DNA of 64,000 nt from Tetrastigma voinierianum (Eukaryota; Streptophyta; Magnoliopsida; Vitales; Vitaceae): contig JAEQBH010002942.1 in the NCBI GenBank assembly GCA_016808115.1, positions 310,001 through 374,000 of the forward strand, given 5' to 3'. Shown here piece by piece: positions 1 through 12,165 of this stretch. The position numbers were made by a program, and so were the translations under genes. The notes beneath the pieces are model-generated. The model made no database searches and was not told the DNA's origin. It was given only the letters and a program-made list of their open reading frames with translations. Each line of letters begins with the position of its first letter. Position 1 is the stretch's first letter.

Positions 1-508
1 TTCCTAACCCCACATGAATTCCATACAAATCCATACACGTATTCCATACAATTCCTTAACTAGTATCCATACCTTAAAAGCTTCTTCTTCTCTCCTTGCT
101 TTCTTCCTTCTTCTTCTTCTCTTCTTCTCTTCTCTCTTTCTCTTCTTTTTCTCTTCTTTTCTCTCTATGTAGATGCCCTAATTCTAAGCCAAAATAGGAT
201 ATGTTTATGACCATGTTTGGTCTTATCCATTTTTTAGTCAAAATTTCCATTTTTTGCTAATTGGTCCTTCCTCATTCTATTATTTGCAGTTAACTTTTTT
301 CATATTCCTACTTAGCATATAATCTTTTCATCTTATGACCTTTAAGTCTTGGATTAGTAAATTACTATTTTACCCTTGACCCTTAGATTAATTATGGGTT
401 TTGCTTATTATATTTTTTGCATTATTTTATTCCGAAAAAATATACGTTTACTTTTATTGTACCCTAAACATGTTATAAAACTGTCAGGGTATAATTTGGA
501 GTATTACA
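1..508 (-). repeat. Outer end of a Tekay-type LTR, minus orientation, cut by the window edge
   Basis: Read on the minus strand the fragment begins TGTAATACTCC at 508, the TGTAA-type start typical of Tekay/Del LTRs. The same layout, with a pyrimidine-rich tract several hundred bases inside the end, occurs in the solo LTR ending at 14181 and the LTR ending at 63597. Here the CTTCTT-rich tract lies at about 76-170. The rest of the LTR lies left of the window. The bases just outside 508 are not purine-rich, so this is probably an outer flank and not a PPT junction. The assignment rests on end structure, not on long identity. Confidence 0.6.
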
Positions 509-833
509 ACATGCTTATGATGATCCTAAGACAATCGACCTTGGTACAGTGATTGGTATAGAGGATTAAGTTTTGGTTTTGCATTATCTACATATGAGAG
601 AGACAGACTGCTTCACTTGCTCTGATTATACCATGATGTTTTTGCATGATCTTGTGGAGATATACTAGACCTCTCCTTTATTGCTCATTATATGTTGTTG
701 GTGCCACATGCTAGATCACTACAATGAGACGATTTGGTTTCAAGAGTCCTCGGAGGATTGAGTAGTGACCCTAGGGAAGTTCAGACCCACCTGGAGCATA
801 TCTTACATTATTAGAGAGTTGACCCTAGAGGGA

Positions 834-915
834 GTTGCATAGTTGATGGACTTAGATGGAAACCAATTCTCATAACCAACCAATGTAGATCAACTGAAAA
901 AGTTTTACGTTTGAG
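834..915 (+). pseudogene. Possible C-terminal relic of a retroelement polyprotein
   Basis: One plus-strand frame reads LMDLDGNQFS, a stop, then PTNVDQLKKFYV followed by a stop. The shape (a short basic, Tyr-ending tail with DG and a PxN motif) resembles the last residues of plant retroelement integrases, which often end in a DG...NG/NV..LKxYY pattern. Nothing upstream could be read as integrase. It may be chance. Confidence 0.25.
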
Positions 916-1462
916 ACCATGGTCGCAAGATAGGCGGCCATCATTTCGGTTAGCCATACACCTTATCACTTGTTACTCACATTTTTTACCGTTGCTAGCC
1001 CATTGAGCCTCATGAGTGCATTTTTGCCTATCTTTATCTTATAACCCTACTTACCTTTTCATACTTGTGATAGGGGCCCTCTGGTGTGTGGATGCCTTAA
1101 TTTATGGATCTTTTGAGTTATGGACACATTGACTAATTCTTTACATCACCTTACCACATTCACTTCATTGCTTCTGCTGCATTTTGTAGTTTCTATGTTT
1201 TCACCACTTTCTTTATATTTGACTTCTTATTTTGTCCCATTATTTCTAACTTAGATTGGTGATCTTTTCATCTTACTGCATAGGGGTTTGTCGTGTCGTC
1301 CCTTCATTCATTTCATTTACATTTATTCAAAGACCTTTAGTTTGAGAGGTTTGTGTCATTTCATTAGAGTTAGTTTATTGTACTTAGTGCTCGGAGAGAT
1401 ATTTGTTCATTGTCATATCAGTTTGTTTCTCGTCTGTTTTATTCAGTCTATGCAAAAATTAA

Positions 1463-1466
<4 letters not shown>

Positions 1467-1515
<49 letters not shown>
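1467..1515. repeat. (TA)n microsatellite
   Basis: An uninterrupted TA run of about 24 units. It gives a spurious Tyr-Ile repeat peptide in translation. Confidence 0.95.
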
Positions 1516-1518
<3 letters not shown>

Positions 1519-2439
1519 CTTTCTGTGTATGTATTGATATCAATATCCCTTGAGTATGTATATAGGTTATAGGATCATTATTTTGAGTGTATGTATTACT
1601 GTGATTCGTGTGTGAGCTTCCTAAGATCCTAGTATCTTGTGCTTGAGTATGTATATTGATTTATGAGGATCATTGTTTTGAGTGTATGTATTACTTATGG
1701 GAGTTCGTGTGAGCTTTAGAGATCGGTATCGTAATGCTTACTTTGAGATTTTATTGGTGTTATAATAGGATGTGATCCTCTCCACAGGGGCTAGTGCATG
1801 TCATATTCATCATCCATCTATGTGACATGTCTTCCCCATGTAATGATTTGTGTAGATTCATCATATCATCATCAATCTTTCTTTTTTTCCCTACTGTCGT
1901 TTATCTTCTTAACTTCGTATCTCCCATTTTCACATTTATCACCCTCATATATTTATTGAGTTTGAGCATGATGTTTCACTCTACATCTTTGTCCTTTTAC
2001 CTATCCCACCACCTATCACCCTTTTTGTGTCACATCATTATCATCGGTGCTTCCATTGGATATTTTTGTGTTCATTGCTCATGAGACTTCTTATGCATGT
2101 GGCATTCCACACATGAGGTCACGGGGTTGATCATTGGGTATTTGAGCCTAGTTTCCCTTCATTTCTTTTACCTTATCACCCTAAGCCTACATTACGGTCA
2201 GTTTCGTAAGACCACCCTGAGGCCATGAGATTTGACGTTTTCTTTGACAAAATCTACTTTGATAGGCATATGAGACTTGGTTGATATTTGGACATTGTCA
2301 TGTTCATTTTTTTGGGAGATACCTCACTAGCGTTTGGATCCTTTTATAGTTGCGGTTCTGGATGACCCGAGGTTGCCTCTCTTTACTGATGGATGCATGG
2401 ATTTCGATTGATTTTTCGACATGATGAAGCATTAGATGT

Positions 2440-3500
2440 CATAATGGGGCATATCCTCTATCAGTCGTTGGTTGTGTAGAAAGATTCTTGCGGAGACTTC
2501 AAGCCATATTTTGATATTTGGGGGTTTCATCACATCTCTATTGGATGGCATACATGTCATACTTAGGCATATCCTTATTCGATGCGGATCATGAATTTTT
2601 TTTTGTTTATGCTATCTGATGTATCGGATAGTGAGTCTTGTGTAACATTTTGAGATTTCATTGTGTTTTTGTTAGATGCCATACTAGGGCATATCCCCTA
2701 TCTTTCGGGATAATTTAGAAATTAATTGGTTTGTATGCGGTTCTGTATCGAGGATATAGGCCATTGTTTATGACATTTTGGACTTCATCATGTTTACATT
2801 GGATGTCATACTAGAGGGCGCCCACAGTTGCGAGATCATCGGAGTTTGTTGAATTACATGCAAATAGTCATGGCGAGGAGGACGAGCCTGTATGACGTTC
2901 TCTTTTGTTTCATCATGTATGTTAGATGTTATCTTTGGGCGCCAACCATAGTTATCGGGACTATATGGATGCCTGGTTGGTTTGTGCGAGATAAAATTTT
3001 CTTCGAGAAGATGGGCCTTTATTATGACATTTAGTGGGTAATACCAGTCTCTATTCCTCTTTTTTGAGATTACACGGTCTTTGGAGATGTTTAGATGGTT
3101 TTTGCCGAGGATGAGTTTCATTGTGACATTTTTGCTCTAGTATTGTTTATTCAGTGGATCTTTATTGGGCTATGCAAGTTGGCAGACATTTCTCAGGCTT
3201 ATTTTTTTCATCCATTGTTGGCATTGTTCTAGGACCCTCTATCTTTGGTGTCTTGAGATTTCAAGTAAGATACCGTTTATGTTTCTAGCATGGCTTTTTG
3301 AGCTAATGAGAGGAGTTATTCATTTTGGACGTTGAGTTCTTATTGGTTCTTAATGATAGATGCACATGCTCGTACTATTTCTGATGATATGGTTGGCATG
3401 ACTATTGAGCACAGTGTTGATTGCCTAGAGTCACTTCAGATATCCACTCAATGTGATGTTCTACTTACCATACTAGGGCATGTCCCCCTATTTTATTGAT
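2440..3500. repeat. Degenerate interspersed repeat with a recurring ATACTAGGGCATATCC-like phrase
   Basis: Variants of the phrase catactagGGCATatcCcctat recur near 2443, 2555, 2675, 2806 and 3468, the first four roughly 110-130 bp apart. They often follow a TTGGATGTC or TTAGATGCC word. This suggests an eroded tandem array of unknown origin, possibly an old LTR. Alignment of the units would be needed to define the period. Confidence 0.4.
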
Positions 3501-3718
3501 GGGATGATTTGGCTTCACTAGCAGTTACTTGGTGGTTCTTGTTTGATTAAGGGATCCTCTTTACATTGATAACAGTGTTCTTGAGATACAGAGATTCATG
3601 CATATATTATTTGGCCTTTTTCATATGTTTATTCCATATGAGATTTTTCACAACAGATTGTTCAGGAGTTTGAGGACTTAGCACATTGGGCCATGTTTGC
3701 ACTCATAGATATCAAGCA

Positions 3719-4500
3719 TTCAGACTTCGCCTTTTCTGTCTTTAGTTTAGATATTAGGCATTCAGACTTCGCCTTCATATGGATCAAATGTTCAAACTTC
3801 ATACGCATCATTTACTAACACTTGATTCAAACTATTGGACTTAGTCTTAACGGGTGACATTGATTTCGCCTTCATACGGATCAGGTGTTTAGACTTCATC
3901 TGCATCACTTTTGCTAGTATCGCAGTTGAGACGTTCAGACTTCTTCTTCTGCAGATCATGCGTTCAGACTTCTCCTTTATATGGATAAGATCTTTGGAGC
4001 TTCATACGCATCACGCATTTATTGCTTTGCTGGAGTTGAGATGTTTGACATTAAGACTTCGTCATACGTAGATGGAGTATTGAGACTTTGCCTTCATATG
4101 GATCAAATGTTCAAACTTCATCTACATCACTATTGCTAGCACTGTAGTTGAGACGTTTAGACTTCGTCTTCTATAGATCAGACATTCAGACTTCGCCTTC
4201 ATATGGATCAGATGTTCAAACTTCATCTGCATCACTATTGCTAGCAAGTAGTTTAGGCGTTTGAAGCTTTGTCTTGTCTGGTTAAGGCGTTCGGGGCGTC
4301 GCACTTCATATGGATCGGATGTTGAACTTCATACACATCACATTGGTAGCGGCGCGATTTGACGTTCGAGGCTTCTTCTTCTCTGATCAAGCATTAGGAT
4401 TCACGCTTTCATATGGATCGGATGTTTAGACTTTATCTACATCACATTTGCTAGTAGCGTCGTTAGACGATTAGACTTTGCCTTCATATAAATTAAATGT
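3719..4500. repeat. Tandem array, about eight units of about 100-115 bp
   Basis: The core GACTTCGCCTTCATATGG followed by ATCAAATGTTCAAACTTCAT and GCATCACTATTGCTAGC recurs near 3762, 3868, 3968, 4088, 4190, 4300, 4408 and 4480. A second half-unit reads GAGACGTTCAGACTTCGTC. Copies differ by substitutions and small indels. There are no long open frames. It could be an internal array of an unrecognised LTR or a small local satellite. Confidence 0.8.
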
Positions 4501-6202
4501 TTAAAATACGCCTTCATACCTTTTACATCTTGAATAAAGGCATTCAGGTGTTGCCTTTGTGTTTCCTCGTTTCAGACCAGACATGCAGATGCCTTCACCA
4601 TAGTTCAGACCCTCAAAGTTCATCTTCATTAGAAATATCGTTACCAATATTCTAAAATTAGCTAGCATTGCTCCTTTGATCAATGTAAGACCTGTTTCAG
4701 TTTGTCTTTACTTTCATTTAATTTGGTAATGGGTTCGTTTTGAGTCTACATCTAACCAATATGGGACTAAGCCGGCATACCATTTGCCTTATATTCCCTT
4801 CTATATTGGGAGATATATTCCCTTATTGGTTTCACCATTTTGTCGAGTATTCCGTTTTATGTCGACATGGTGGGTGTTGAGATTGATGTAGAAGTGCATA
4901 GGTTAATTCTGCATCATGGGGTGATGACTTCCGCTGCTTTAGATTTTGATGTGAGTTTCACCTTTGAGAGGACCTTCTTGGAGGAAGCTTAGATCTATAT
5001 CATAACTTTGTTGGCCTCCTTGTTGTCTTGTCCTTTTGCATTTTTTTTTAGAACCCCTTTAGCTACTTGAGTTTGAGTGAGCTATTGTTCCTTTTGAACG
5101 CTTTTGGGGTCTTTTTTTTTTTTTTTTTGATAAAGTTCATCTCATTTCATTCATTTTTGCACATTAGTTTTCCTCCGTTCGTTTAGTATTCACTTTATAA
5201 CTCATGAGCTTTATCTGAGGGGCTGTTTAGAGCCAGGATGAACGCCAGTGTGACCCGTGAAAGGTTTCTTTTGTCTTTTAGTATAAAGGGATCCTTTTAG
5301 GGTTTAAGAAGGCTTTTGGGGGGAAAGACTAGGGTTTTAGGGGAGGAGCATCTATATAGGGTAGTGAGCCGTCACTTTGAGGAAGGCATCTTAGGGCTAG
5401 AGCTATTATTTTTGAGGGGAAAAAAGACAGCAGGCTTCAGCTGTTAGAATATTCATTTGAACATTTTTTCTAGAACAACACATCCATATCTTGTTTTTTA
5501 ATTACAATGAGATGAAGCTTTCTTTTATTTCTTCGCCCTTAAATTGTTTAATGATTCATTCTTTGTTTAACTTTTTTTTTTTTCCGGATAATACTCTTTG
5601 TTTTACTCCTCTCCTTGATAATTTTTTCCATGTTCTTGTTGTTTCGCTTAACGATGTTTTGCTTTTTCTTGTTTTTGCTGCTTCACTTAACGTTTTCTTT
5701 AACTTAAGACTATACGAGATGGTAGATCTGTGTGCATAAAACTGAGTTGTAGCTTCGGTAAATATTTTACCATTATCCCTCTGTAATGAATCCAGATTTA
5801 GGTTGTAATAGTGGGTAACTTTTACTGATTTGCTCTCAATAGGGGATCGAGATTTTGGTTGTCATATTGAACGAATCATCGTTTGCTATTTGGATGTTAC
5901 AGTGTTGCTCTGCGATTTTTTTTTACTGTGATATGTGGATCCTTATAACTAATACCAATCACGGTGGTGATTTTTAGTGGGGTAGTAGAAATCCTAAATT
6001 CCAATGATTATATTCCTTGCAATTAATGTCAAGTTCTTGTGGTGATTTTCAATAAGGGTGGCAGTAGGGGCAATAGTAAGATGTAGTGGGTGTGAAGTGT
6101 GGTTGTGTGCAACTGGGTTTCATTCTATTTGTCTCATTCATGGTTCAACTTTCCAGATTTCATGTTTGGATGCATATTTATATTCTTAACTTGGGTTCCA
6201 AA
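4501..6202. other. Unassigned sequence left of the Tat element
   Basis: AT-rich, with a run of T near 5111-5128, a TATA-like word (CTATATAGGG) at about 5350 and a T-rich stretch near 5570. A promoter-like look around 5280-5400 (TATA, then GAGCCGTCACTTTGAGG) could be the U3/R of an old LTR, but no matching partner was found. No gene is supported. Confidence 0.45.
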
Positions 6203-6861
6203 TGTGGGTACCTTGGGCGCGGTCGCGGCGCCTGGCGTAGAGCGGAGCCGAGAGCCTCGAGGGGAAAGGCCATTACACCCGGTGGCGAAGCGCTGGTAGA
6301 CCCTCGCGGGTACCCGAGTTAGGCCCGGACAAGCGGCCAGGGAACGCCGGTGATCCTCTGCCCGGGCTCGGGTATCATGCTGGGCGCCTTGTTTAGCTCA
6401 AGCGCTGACCACGATCGCGGCTCTCGAGCGAAGTTGCCAACCGGTTATCCACTTTACAAGCGTGAGTTCACCCATGAACTGACCTCGTCGCCTCTGACAA
6501 AATAGGAAAGTCCTCTTAGCAGCGGTTCTATCGGGAAGGTAGTTACGTAGAGGGAAGAATAAGTCACCCTTCCCGAAATAAGAGTCATCTTCCCCTAACA
6601 TTATGGGAAGAAATCGTCATTTATAAAAAGAGCCGGATCCTCTTTCCTCCCTCCATAAAGAGAAATGATCACACGAAATTTTGAGATTCCCTAATCGAGA
6701 CTACTATTACTCCCAAGCTACAGAGAGTCTTAGGAATAAAGGCTAACTTTGCCATCGGAGGGGCGGCGGATCTACCGTCGTCTTCGTGTTTGTTTTGCAT
6801 GTTGCTGTCAATTGGTGAATGCCACGACGATCCACTGACTTTGAGAATTCAGGAGACCACA
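6203..6861 (+). repeat. Tat 5' LTR
   Basis: Starts TGTGGGTACCTTGGGC and ends near ACCACA, followed by ATTGGCGCGG, the kind of TTGGCGC leader seen after plant Tat LTRs. It pairs with 48169-48855. Shared blocks include TTTACAAGCGTGAGTTCAC, AGTCATCTTCCCCTA and TCGTGTTTGTTTT. A TATA-like word (TTTATAAAAAGAGCC) lies at about 6620. The exact 3' end is uncertain by a few bases because the two copies diverge there. Confidence 0.85.
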
Positions 6862-6989
6862 ATTGGCGCGGAAGTAAGCGGGAGCGGCCGGCGAAATCTC
6901 GAGGTAGTGCGAGATTGGGTACACCCGCTCCCAGGTGACCTCCCGATCTGTAAAGCCTTGGCTATTCCCAAACATCCCACAAGACCGTC

Positions 6990-8430
6990 TGAATTCAACG
7001 CCATGACTAGCAATCCAGCGAACTTAGCCCCCGAAGACCAGTTCCTCCTTTGGCGCTAAGAGATGGAAACGAGCAGAGGAGCGAGGCCAGGCGGGTGGGT
7101 GGTGCTCGAGCGAGAGCGAGCGGAGTTGCGGGGGAAGAAAGCGAGCTCTGAGAACCAGTTGGGCCGTGAGTGATGATCAGCGAGATTACTCCAGCCCATT
7201 CCACTCCTTTCGAGTCGAGCAAAGTGAAGTGCGATTGGCCGGGCGATATCGATCTGCCGACCCGATAATGAAGTATCTCAGAGCGCTCTCGGCTCCCGTG
7301 CCGTTCACCGTGCAGCCGCGGAAGCCGATACAGAAAAGGCCGCCTCGCCCAGGATCAGTAGGTCCATCGGTGTCGCCCGGGCGTCGGGTGAGAGCCAGTG
7401 AGGGATGCTGTTGCCATGACCCACCGGTGTGCTGACCGGGTTCGGCGCTTCCCACCGGCCCGGTCTGGCCAGTGTACCCACCTTCCCGGAAGCCGCCCTC
7501 GCCGCAGCGAGTGATTTTACTCCAGATTCGGGGACCACAGGACATGCTCTCCACTCCCCTTGGACAGCATATCCTGGACTACGATCCTCCCCCCAGCTTT
7601 TCCATCTGCAGCCCAAGCCGTATCTGTGGTTCTTGGGATTTATACGATCACGTATTGCATTATAATCGATGATGATCCTCGACTCAGGATGGTGGCTCCT
7701 GATGTAGGTATTCCAGTGACCTCAGGGCCTACTTTAGCCTAGTTTCACAAGCTTCCTAGAGGATCGATAAAGCACATTATTGTGAAGTTGTAGACGCGTT
7801 AAAATCTCCTGCGATACTTGTGCTCTGTCGGGCGAAGGGGAACGTCGACTCCGCTCGATCCATGCTAAGCGGAAAGCGAATCCATCAGACTTCACTGAGT
7901 TGAACAAACGGTCAGCGAATTCAGCGTCTACAGTATGTATGCGGTCTTGCAAAACTTTAGAAGAAGCTTTGGGCCAACCACCCCATTCTTCCAGTCTTTA
8001 TCCTGAGACTGTGCGTATGGAGGAATTATGCAAATGATGGACAAATTCTCTGTTGGAAGATAACATCACGGGCCGCCTCATTTGTTATGATAGCTTTAGA
8101 GCAACAAGTCGGCCGCTAAGGGCCTATCTGAACAAAAAAGCAGCCAAGGCAAGAGCCAGAAGCGCCCCGAAGGGCAATCTGAAAAGAAGAAATACCCCCC
8201 TAGTTCACGGCCCTCAACATCGCCTACGCCTACGACCGGCTCCTGCCCATCATTCGGGACCTCCCCGACTTCAAATGGCCCCCACCTATGAGGCGGAGTC
8301 CGGACCCGGCGCAACAGATCTGATGCTTGACTATCACGGGGATCATGGCCACAGGCTCAATCCTTGCCGAACTGAAATTTATGAGTAGAAAAACTTATTT
8401 GTCTTTGGGCACCTCGGGGCGTACTGAAGG
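6990..8430 (+). pseudogene. gag: Tat gag, frameshifted, with zinc-knuckle relic
   Basis: Gag forms the virus-like particle and binds element RNA. The clearest part is the zinc-knuckle region at about 8320-8430, reading DYHGDHGHRLNPCRTEIYE, a stop, then KNLFVFGHLGAY. This matches the H-x2-GH-x4-C half and the following ...RGHLxEY segment of Tat gag; the first Cys of the knuckle appears lost. Upstream, fragments such as LYDHVLHYNR (7640-7675) fit the usual YDG..DP.DHL stretch only loosely. Many frame changes prevent a continuous reading. The N-terminal limit is a guess from the position after the leader. Confidence 0.6.
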
Positions 8431-9530
8431 CAACCGTGAACCATGATTGCTCCTGTAGAAACAAGAGGCTGTTCGAGATATCAGAGCATTCTTTAGAGCT
8501 ACGGCCAGACCATCAACTTTACTCTGAAGTAAACCAGATGGCAATGTCGATCCAGCAGTAGGAGAGGATCTTTCGAGGCTGACCTCGGTCGAGCCGAAGT
8601 GCAAGTCGATGGCGAGGAGACATCGAGTTTCTAGATGGGCGACCACATATCCTTCCACCTATTAACCTACCACGGGTCATCACCACACTTGTCTGACGCA
8701 CTTGTGTGCTTGTGTGCGTGCGATTTGATGTGCCGCAAGGTCCTCGTCGATCGGCGGTGCGGCCGTCTATTTATATCTCCGACCTTGTCGGATGAAGTCT
8801 AGATTGATGATCTCATTGCATTTGGCGAGGTCTTGGCCGGAGTTTCAATGGGTACCACACTATCGGTTAGGGACATCACCTTTACAGTCAAAGCGGTCAG
8901 GTAACCCAGCAATCACATTCCTGTAGTAGAAGACTTAGAACCATCTGATGTTATATTAGATTCGACGTGGGCTACGCCGTACGAAAGCAGTACCATCCAC
9001 ATATCACTAAACAATAAGCTACCTGACTAAATCTGGAATGAGTTGATCTCGGAGCCAATTAAGCCGCGCGATGTGTAGCTCTCAACTGCGGGGGCGCGAC
9101 CACGAAATAAGTGCCGGTGAACCACCCTGAGAGATCAGCCAAACTGATAACAATCACAGTCACCCGGCCGGCCTGCCTCGGAGGATAGAGAGCCATTGGC
9201 CGTTGATCCCTTGGAAACCACGTCCCTTGACGGACCGGATAGATGCGTCTACATAAGCACCCTCCTCTTCGAGGAGGAGAAGGCCCAAATTACACAGATT
9301 ATCTGATCCAGCGGCCCAGTGTGTTTGCTTGGACTCGTGGAATATGCAGGATCGACCCCATTCCACGCCTCACCTGAAGCTGAGCGTCGCCTCTGCCCGA
9401 GCCGGTCGGATAAAAGTGAGGCAGCTTTCACTCGGACCGCCACACAGTCATCAGTTAGGGTTGATAACATACATAATGGATTTATCGGACGAGTAAAATA
9501 CCCAGAGCAGCGTGGTGGTAGTTCGAAATA
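8431..9530 (+). pseudogene. Tat protease region and linker, heavily decayed
   Basis: Position between the gag zinc knuckle and RT places the aspartic protease here. At about 8900-8990 one frame gives PAITF and the next gives VEDLEPSDVILDS, which resembles the AITFsxeDLxgvxxPHdDaLvi segment ahead of the Tat protease active site. I cannot find the D-x-G-S/A catalytic triad itself, so this is a weak call based on order and one partial match. Confidence 0.35.
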
Positions 9531-10375
9531 GAGTATGTGTGGATTACCACGGACCTCAGCGGCAGCTTATCGAAAGATGGCTTCCCACATACATAGATCA
9601 GATTGTGGATGCCTCGCGGAGACACGGTATGCTATCAACTTCTTAGACCTTTCGGGGATACCACGAGATCTGTGCAGGATGTAGAAAAGACATATTTCAT
9701 CACACCCCATGGACTCTACTGTTATAATGTGATGCCCTTCGGATTAAAGAATGCTGGGGCCACCTATCAAAGGTTGGTAATGAAAATGTTTCAGCCCTTA
9801 CTCAGAAATGACACCATGGGTTTTATGTGATGATATGCTAGTAAAGTCAACGGCCTTAGGATCATCTGGCTCGTCTCAATGAAGCTTTAGGCCTCCTCAG
9901 AAGTATGGTATGAGAGCCGGCAAATCATGCGCCGAGTCAGTCTTAGGCAAATTCCTTGGCTTTATGGTAACACAAAGAGAGGAATAGAGGCAAAATCTGC
10001 ACAACTTAAAGCCATCTTACTGTCCCGCCCATCAAGCTCAAAAGAATCTATAGCCAGCCGTGTCGCGCATAAGCGTTTATTTCATTCAACAGCCATTGAA
10101 ACCCTTCTTCGCTACTGAAATTTGCCCAGCGGGTTTGAGGTGGAATGAGAATGCGGCCAGGAACGTCGTAATGTCGAGCAATGCACGATAGAGCCCCCGA
10201 TCCTTGTGAGCCGCGGGAGACACTCTATTTTACAGCGACCTTTGATGTAGCGGTATTAGCCTTGTTTAAAGAATGTGGGGATGCAAAGTTGAAGGTAGTG
10301 TTCTTTAATCGGCAAGTCCTTAATCGATCACGGGCCAGTGCACCCCACCTTGAGCGAAATTTGCCTTGGCCTGTG
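9531..10375 (+). pseudogene. pol: Tat reverse transcriptase and start of RNase H, broken
   Basis: RT copies the element RNA into DNA. Near 9690-9780 the frame reads YFITPHGLYCYNVMPFGLKN followed by AGATYQRLV, a diagnostic Tat RT stretch. The palm motif follows at 9821-9841, but a one-base deletion in the first Asp codon of YVDD breaks the frame, so the catalytic site cannot be translated. Downstream come KFLGFMVTQRGIEAK (frameshifted, about 9950-9990) and the RNase H entry LYFTATFDVAVLALF at about 10210-10266. The reading is cut at 10371-10375 by insertion of a solo LTR and resumes at 14187. Confidence 0.85.
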
Positions 10376-11204
10376 TGTCACGCCCAGATTCGGTCAGGCG
10401 GAGTTAGGCGAATCGAATCGATTTGAGTGCGGAAACCATATATATGGGACTCTTTAACTGTTTTTTTTTTTTTGGTGAACTATACGTGGTATACAAAATT
10501 TTTTTAATAACCAAAAGTCATTTCCATATACAAAGGAACTACCCTTGGAGTGGTATCCATTAAAATCTATACACATATACTAGTCATTTACTTATACAAA
10601 TACTTATACATGTACATATCTAATACGAGCATCGAGATCGCGGAGCAATGCTGGTGAGCACACCTATCTCTGAGATGGTCGCTCTTCTTTGGTGTGGAAT
10701 GTCTGTCCTCTTTATCTCCTCTTCGGTACCTGCGAGTTGAGCGCGTGCTAAGCTTTACGCTTAGTGGGAACATATAGACAGTAACGACCAATAACAATAC
10801 TCGCCGTCACAATCTTTTTTTACATTTACTTTTCCTTATGCATATAATGAAGCCTATTCTTATGTGACTTCTAACTCATATCATATTATACATGTAGGTT
10901 TTTATCCTTTTCAGGTTCCATATCATTATCACGGTCGTATCACATCCATGTGTCATGTCTTTTACAAGTTTCAATTCATATCTTCTACATGTATGACATG
11001 TCAGATCATATTCAAAACAAACATACATCTGATGGAAAATCGGAGCGGATCAGAGGTCATATGAAATATACGAGGGGTCGAATTGATCGTCTGGAGTACA
11101 TATTAGACTCATATGTTATCCACTTGGCCGGAGCTGATAATCAAATCCTTTAGCGATTACATTTCATGATCAGGGATGCGTTTAATTCTTTTAGATTGCT
11201 CGTT

Positions 11205-11440
11205 TTATTAAATTTTTCATTTCAAAATTATCGACGAATCCCAGGCGCTGACGGGTTGCGAATCGGCTGGAGCGGTTTACTCAGAACATTTCAATCAAAA
11301 CATTTGTTTGGTTTATTAAATTTTGTTTTCAAAAGTGTCGCGGCCAGAATCCCAGACTTGACCGGGTTAGCGGATCAATGGAGCAGGTTTACTCAGGCAT
11401 TTTCAGTATCTTCCCAAAACATTTTGTTTGTGTTATTCCA
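11205..11440. repeat. Two-unit duplication of about 115 bp inside the solo LTR
   Basis: TTTATTAAATTTT, then AATCCCAGRCxTGACSGG and GGAGCxGGTTTACTCAG, appear twice in tandem (first copy from about 11205, second from about 11305). Confidence 0.7.
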
Positions 11441-11659
11441 TTTAGACTTTTTAATTACGAAAGCACTTCATTAGGGCAATCCATGAAACATTCTGAAATT
11501 CAAAAGACCCATATCATTCACATTTAACAAAATGCATTTACAAAATAATGTCTTTTTACTATGTCTGTGTAATGTAAAAGATACTTAAACAAATACAATT
11601 TTTAATGTAATTTTTCACTTTTCGGTTTGTGATTTCACATATAGCTATGATCGACATTC

Positions 11660-12165
11660 GGGACGGTCGATTGGTGAATCTGTCTTGTTTGTCATTCGGT
11701 AACAATGTGGTTTCACATTTAATATCACCATCTCATATGGCTATAGAAGTTAACATTCACGGCCAGTTCGCGGGAATCCTGTCTGTTTGTCGATGATAGC
11801 AATGTGATTTTTGCATTCAGTTATTGCATCACGCCTTAAATTTGTAGAAATTACGACATTCACGGCCGATTCACTTGGGGGAATCTGTCACATTTGTCAT
11901 TATTGCAATGTGGTCGCATTCAATTATTACCATCACATATGGCTATGAAGTCGAGCCCATTCACGGCGATTCACTTGGGAATCGTCACATTTTGTCATTC
12001 AGTAGCAATGTGATCTCACATTAGCAATTACGGTTACCTTAAATGCGGTCGGTTGGTGAATCCGTCATGTTGGTCATTCGATAAAATGTGATTTCACATT
12101 CAATATTCACGATTACCTTCATGGCGAATTAGGTTAGTTGAATCCGTCGTAATCGGTCATTCAAT
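11660..12165. repeat. Tandem array of about six units of about 100 bp inside the solo LTR
   Basis: The unit holds CATTCACGGCCGATTC, GGTGAATCYGTC, GTCATTCGGTAACAATGTG and TTTCACATT. Copies begin near 11675, 11777, 11880, 11975, 12060 and 12140. A separate duplication of about 120 bp (TGACAAACATTTCTAATAA plus TATA-rich text) follows at about 12240-12440. Confidence 0.75.

Larger units (their letters stand above)
509..3718. other. Unassigned AT-rich sequence, probably an old degraded repeat
   Basis: No convincing gene is visible on either strand. It holds one weak retroelement-like peptide relic (834-915), a TA microsatellite (1467-1515) and loosely repeated phrases around 2440-3500. Short open frames here use repeat or low-complexity sequence and match no family I know. 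Confidence 0.5.

Noticed and set aside
1288..1572. Open frame of 94 codons with a long Tyr-Ile repeat
   Set aside because: The repeat is the translation of the TA microsatellite at 1467-1515; there is no domain and no support for a gene.
2768..3121. Minus-strand open frame of 117 codons
   Set aside because: It lies in the degenerate repeat region, matches no family and has no gene-like context.
9531..10375. Endogenous pararetrovirus as the source of the reverse transcriptase
   Set aside because: The RT is followed by RNase H, a second RNase H and integrase and is bounded by LTRs, so it is a Tat LTR retrotransposon. No movement-protein or coat motifs were seen.
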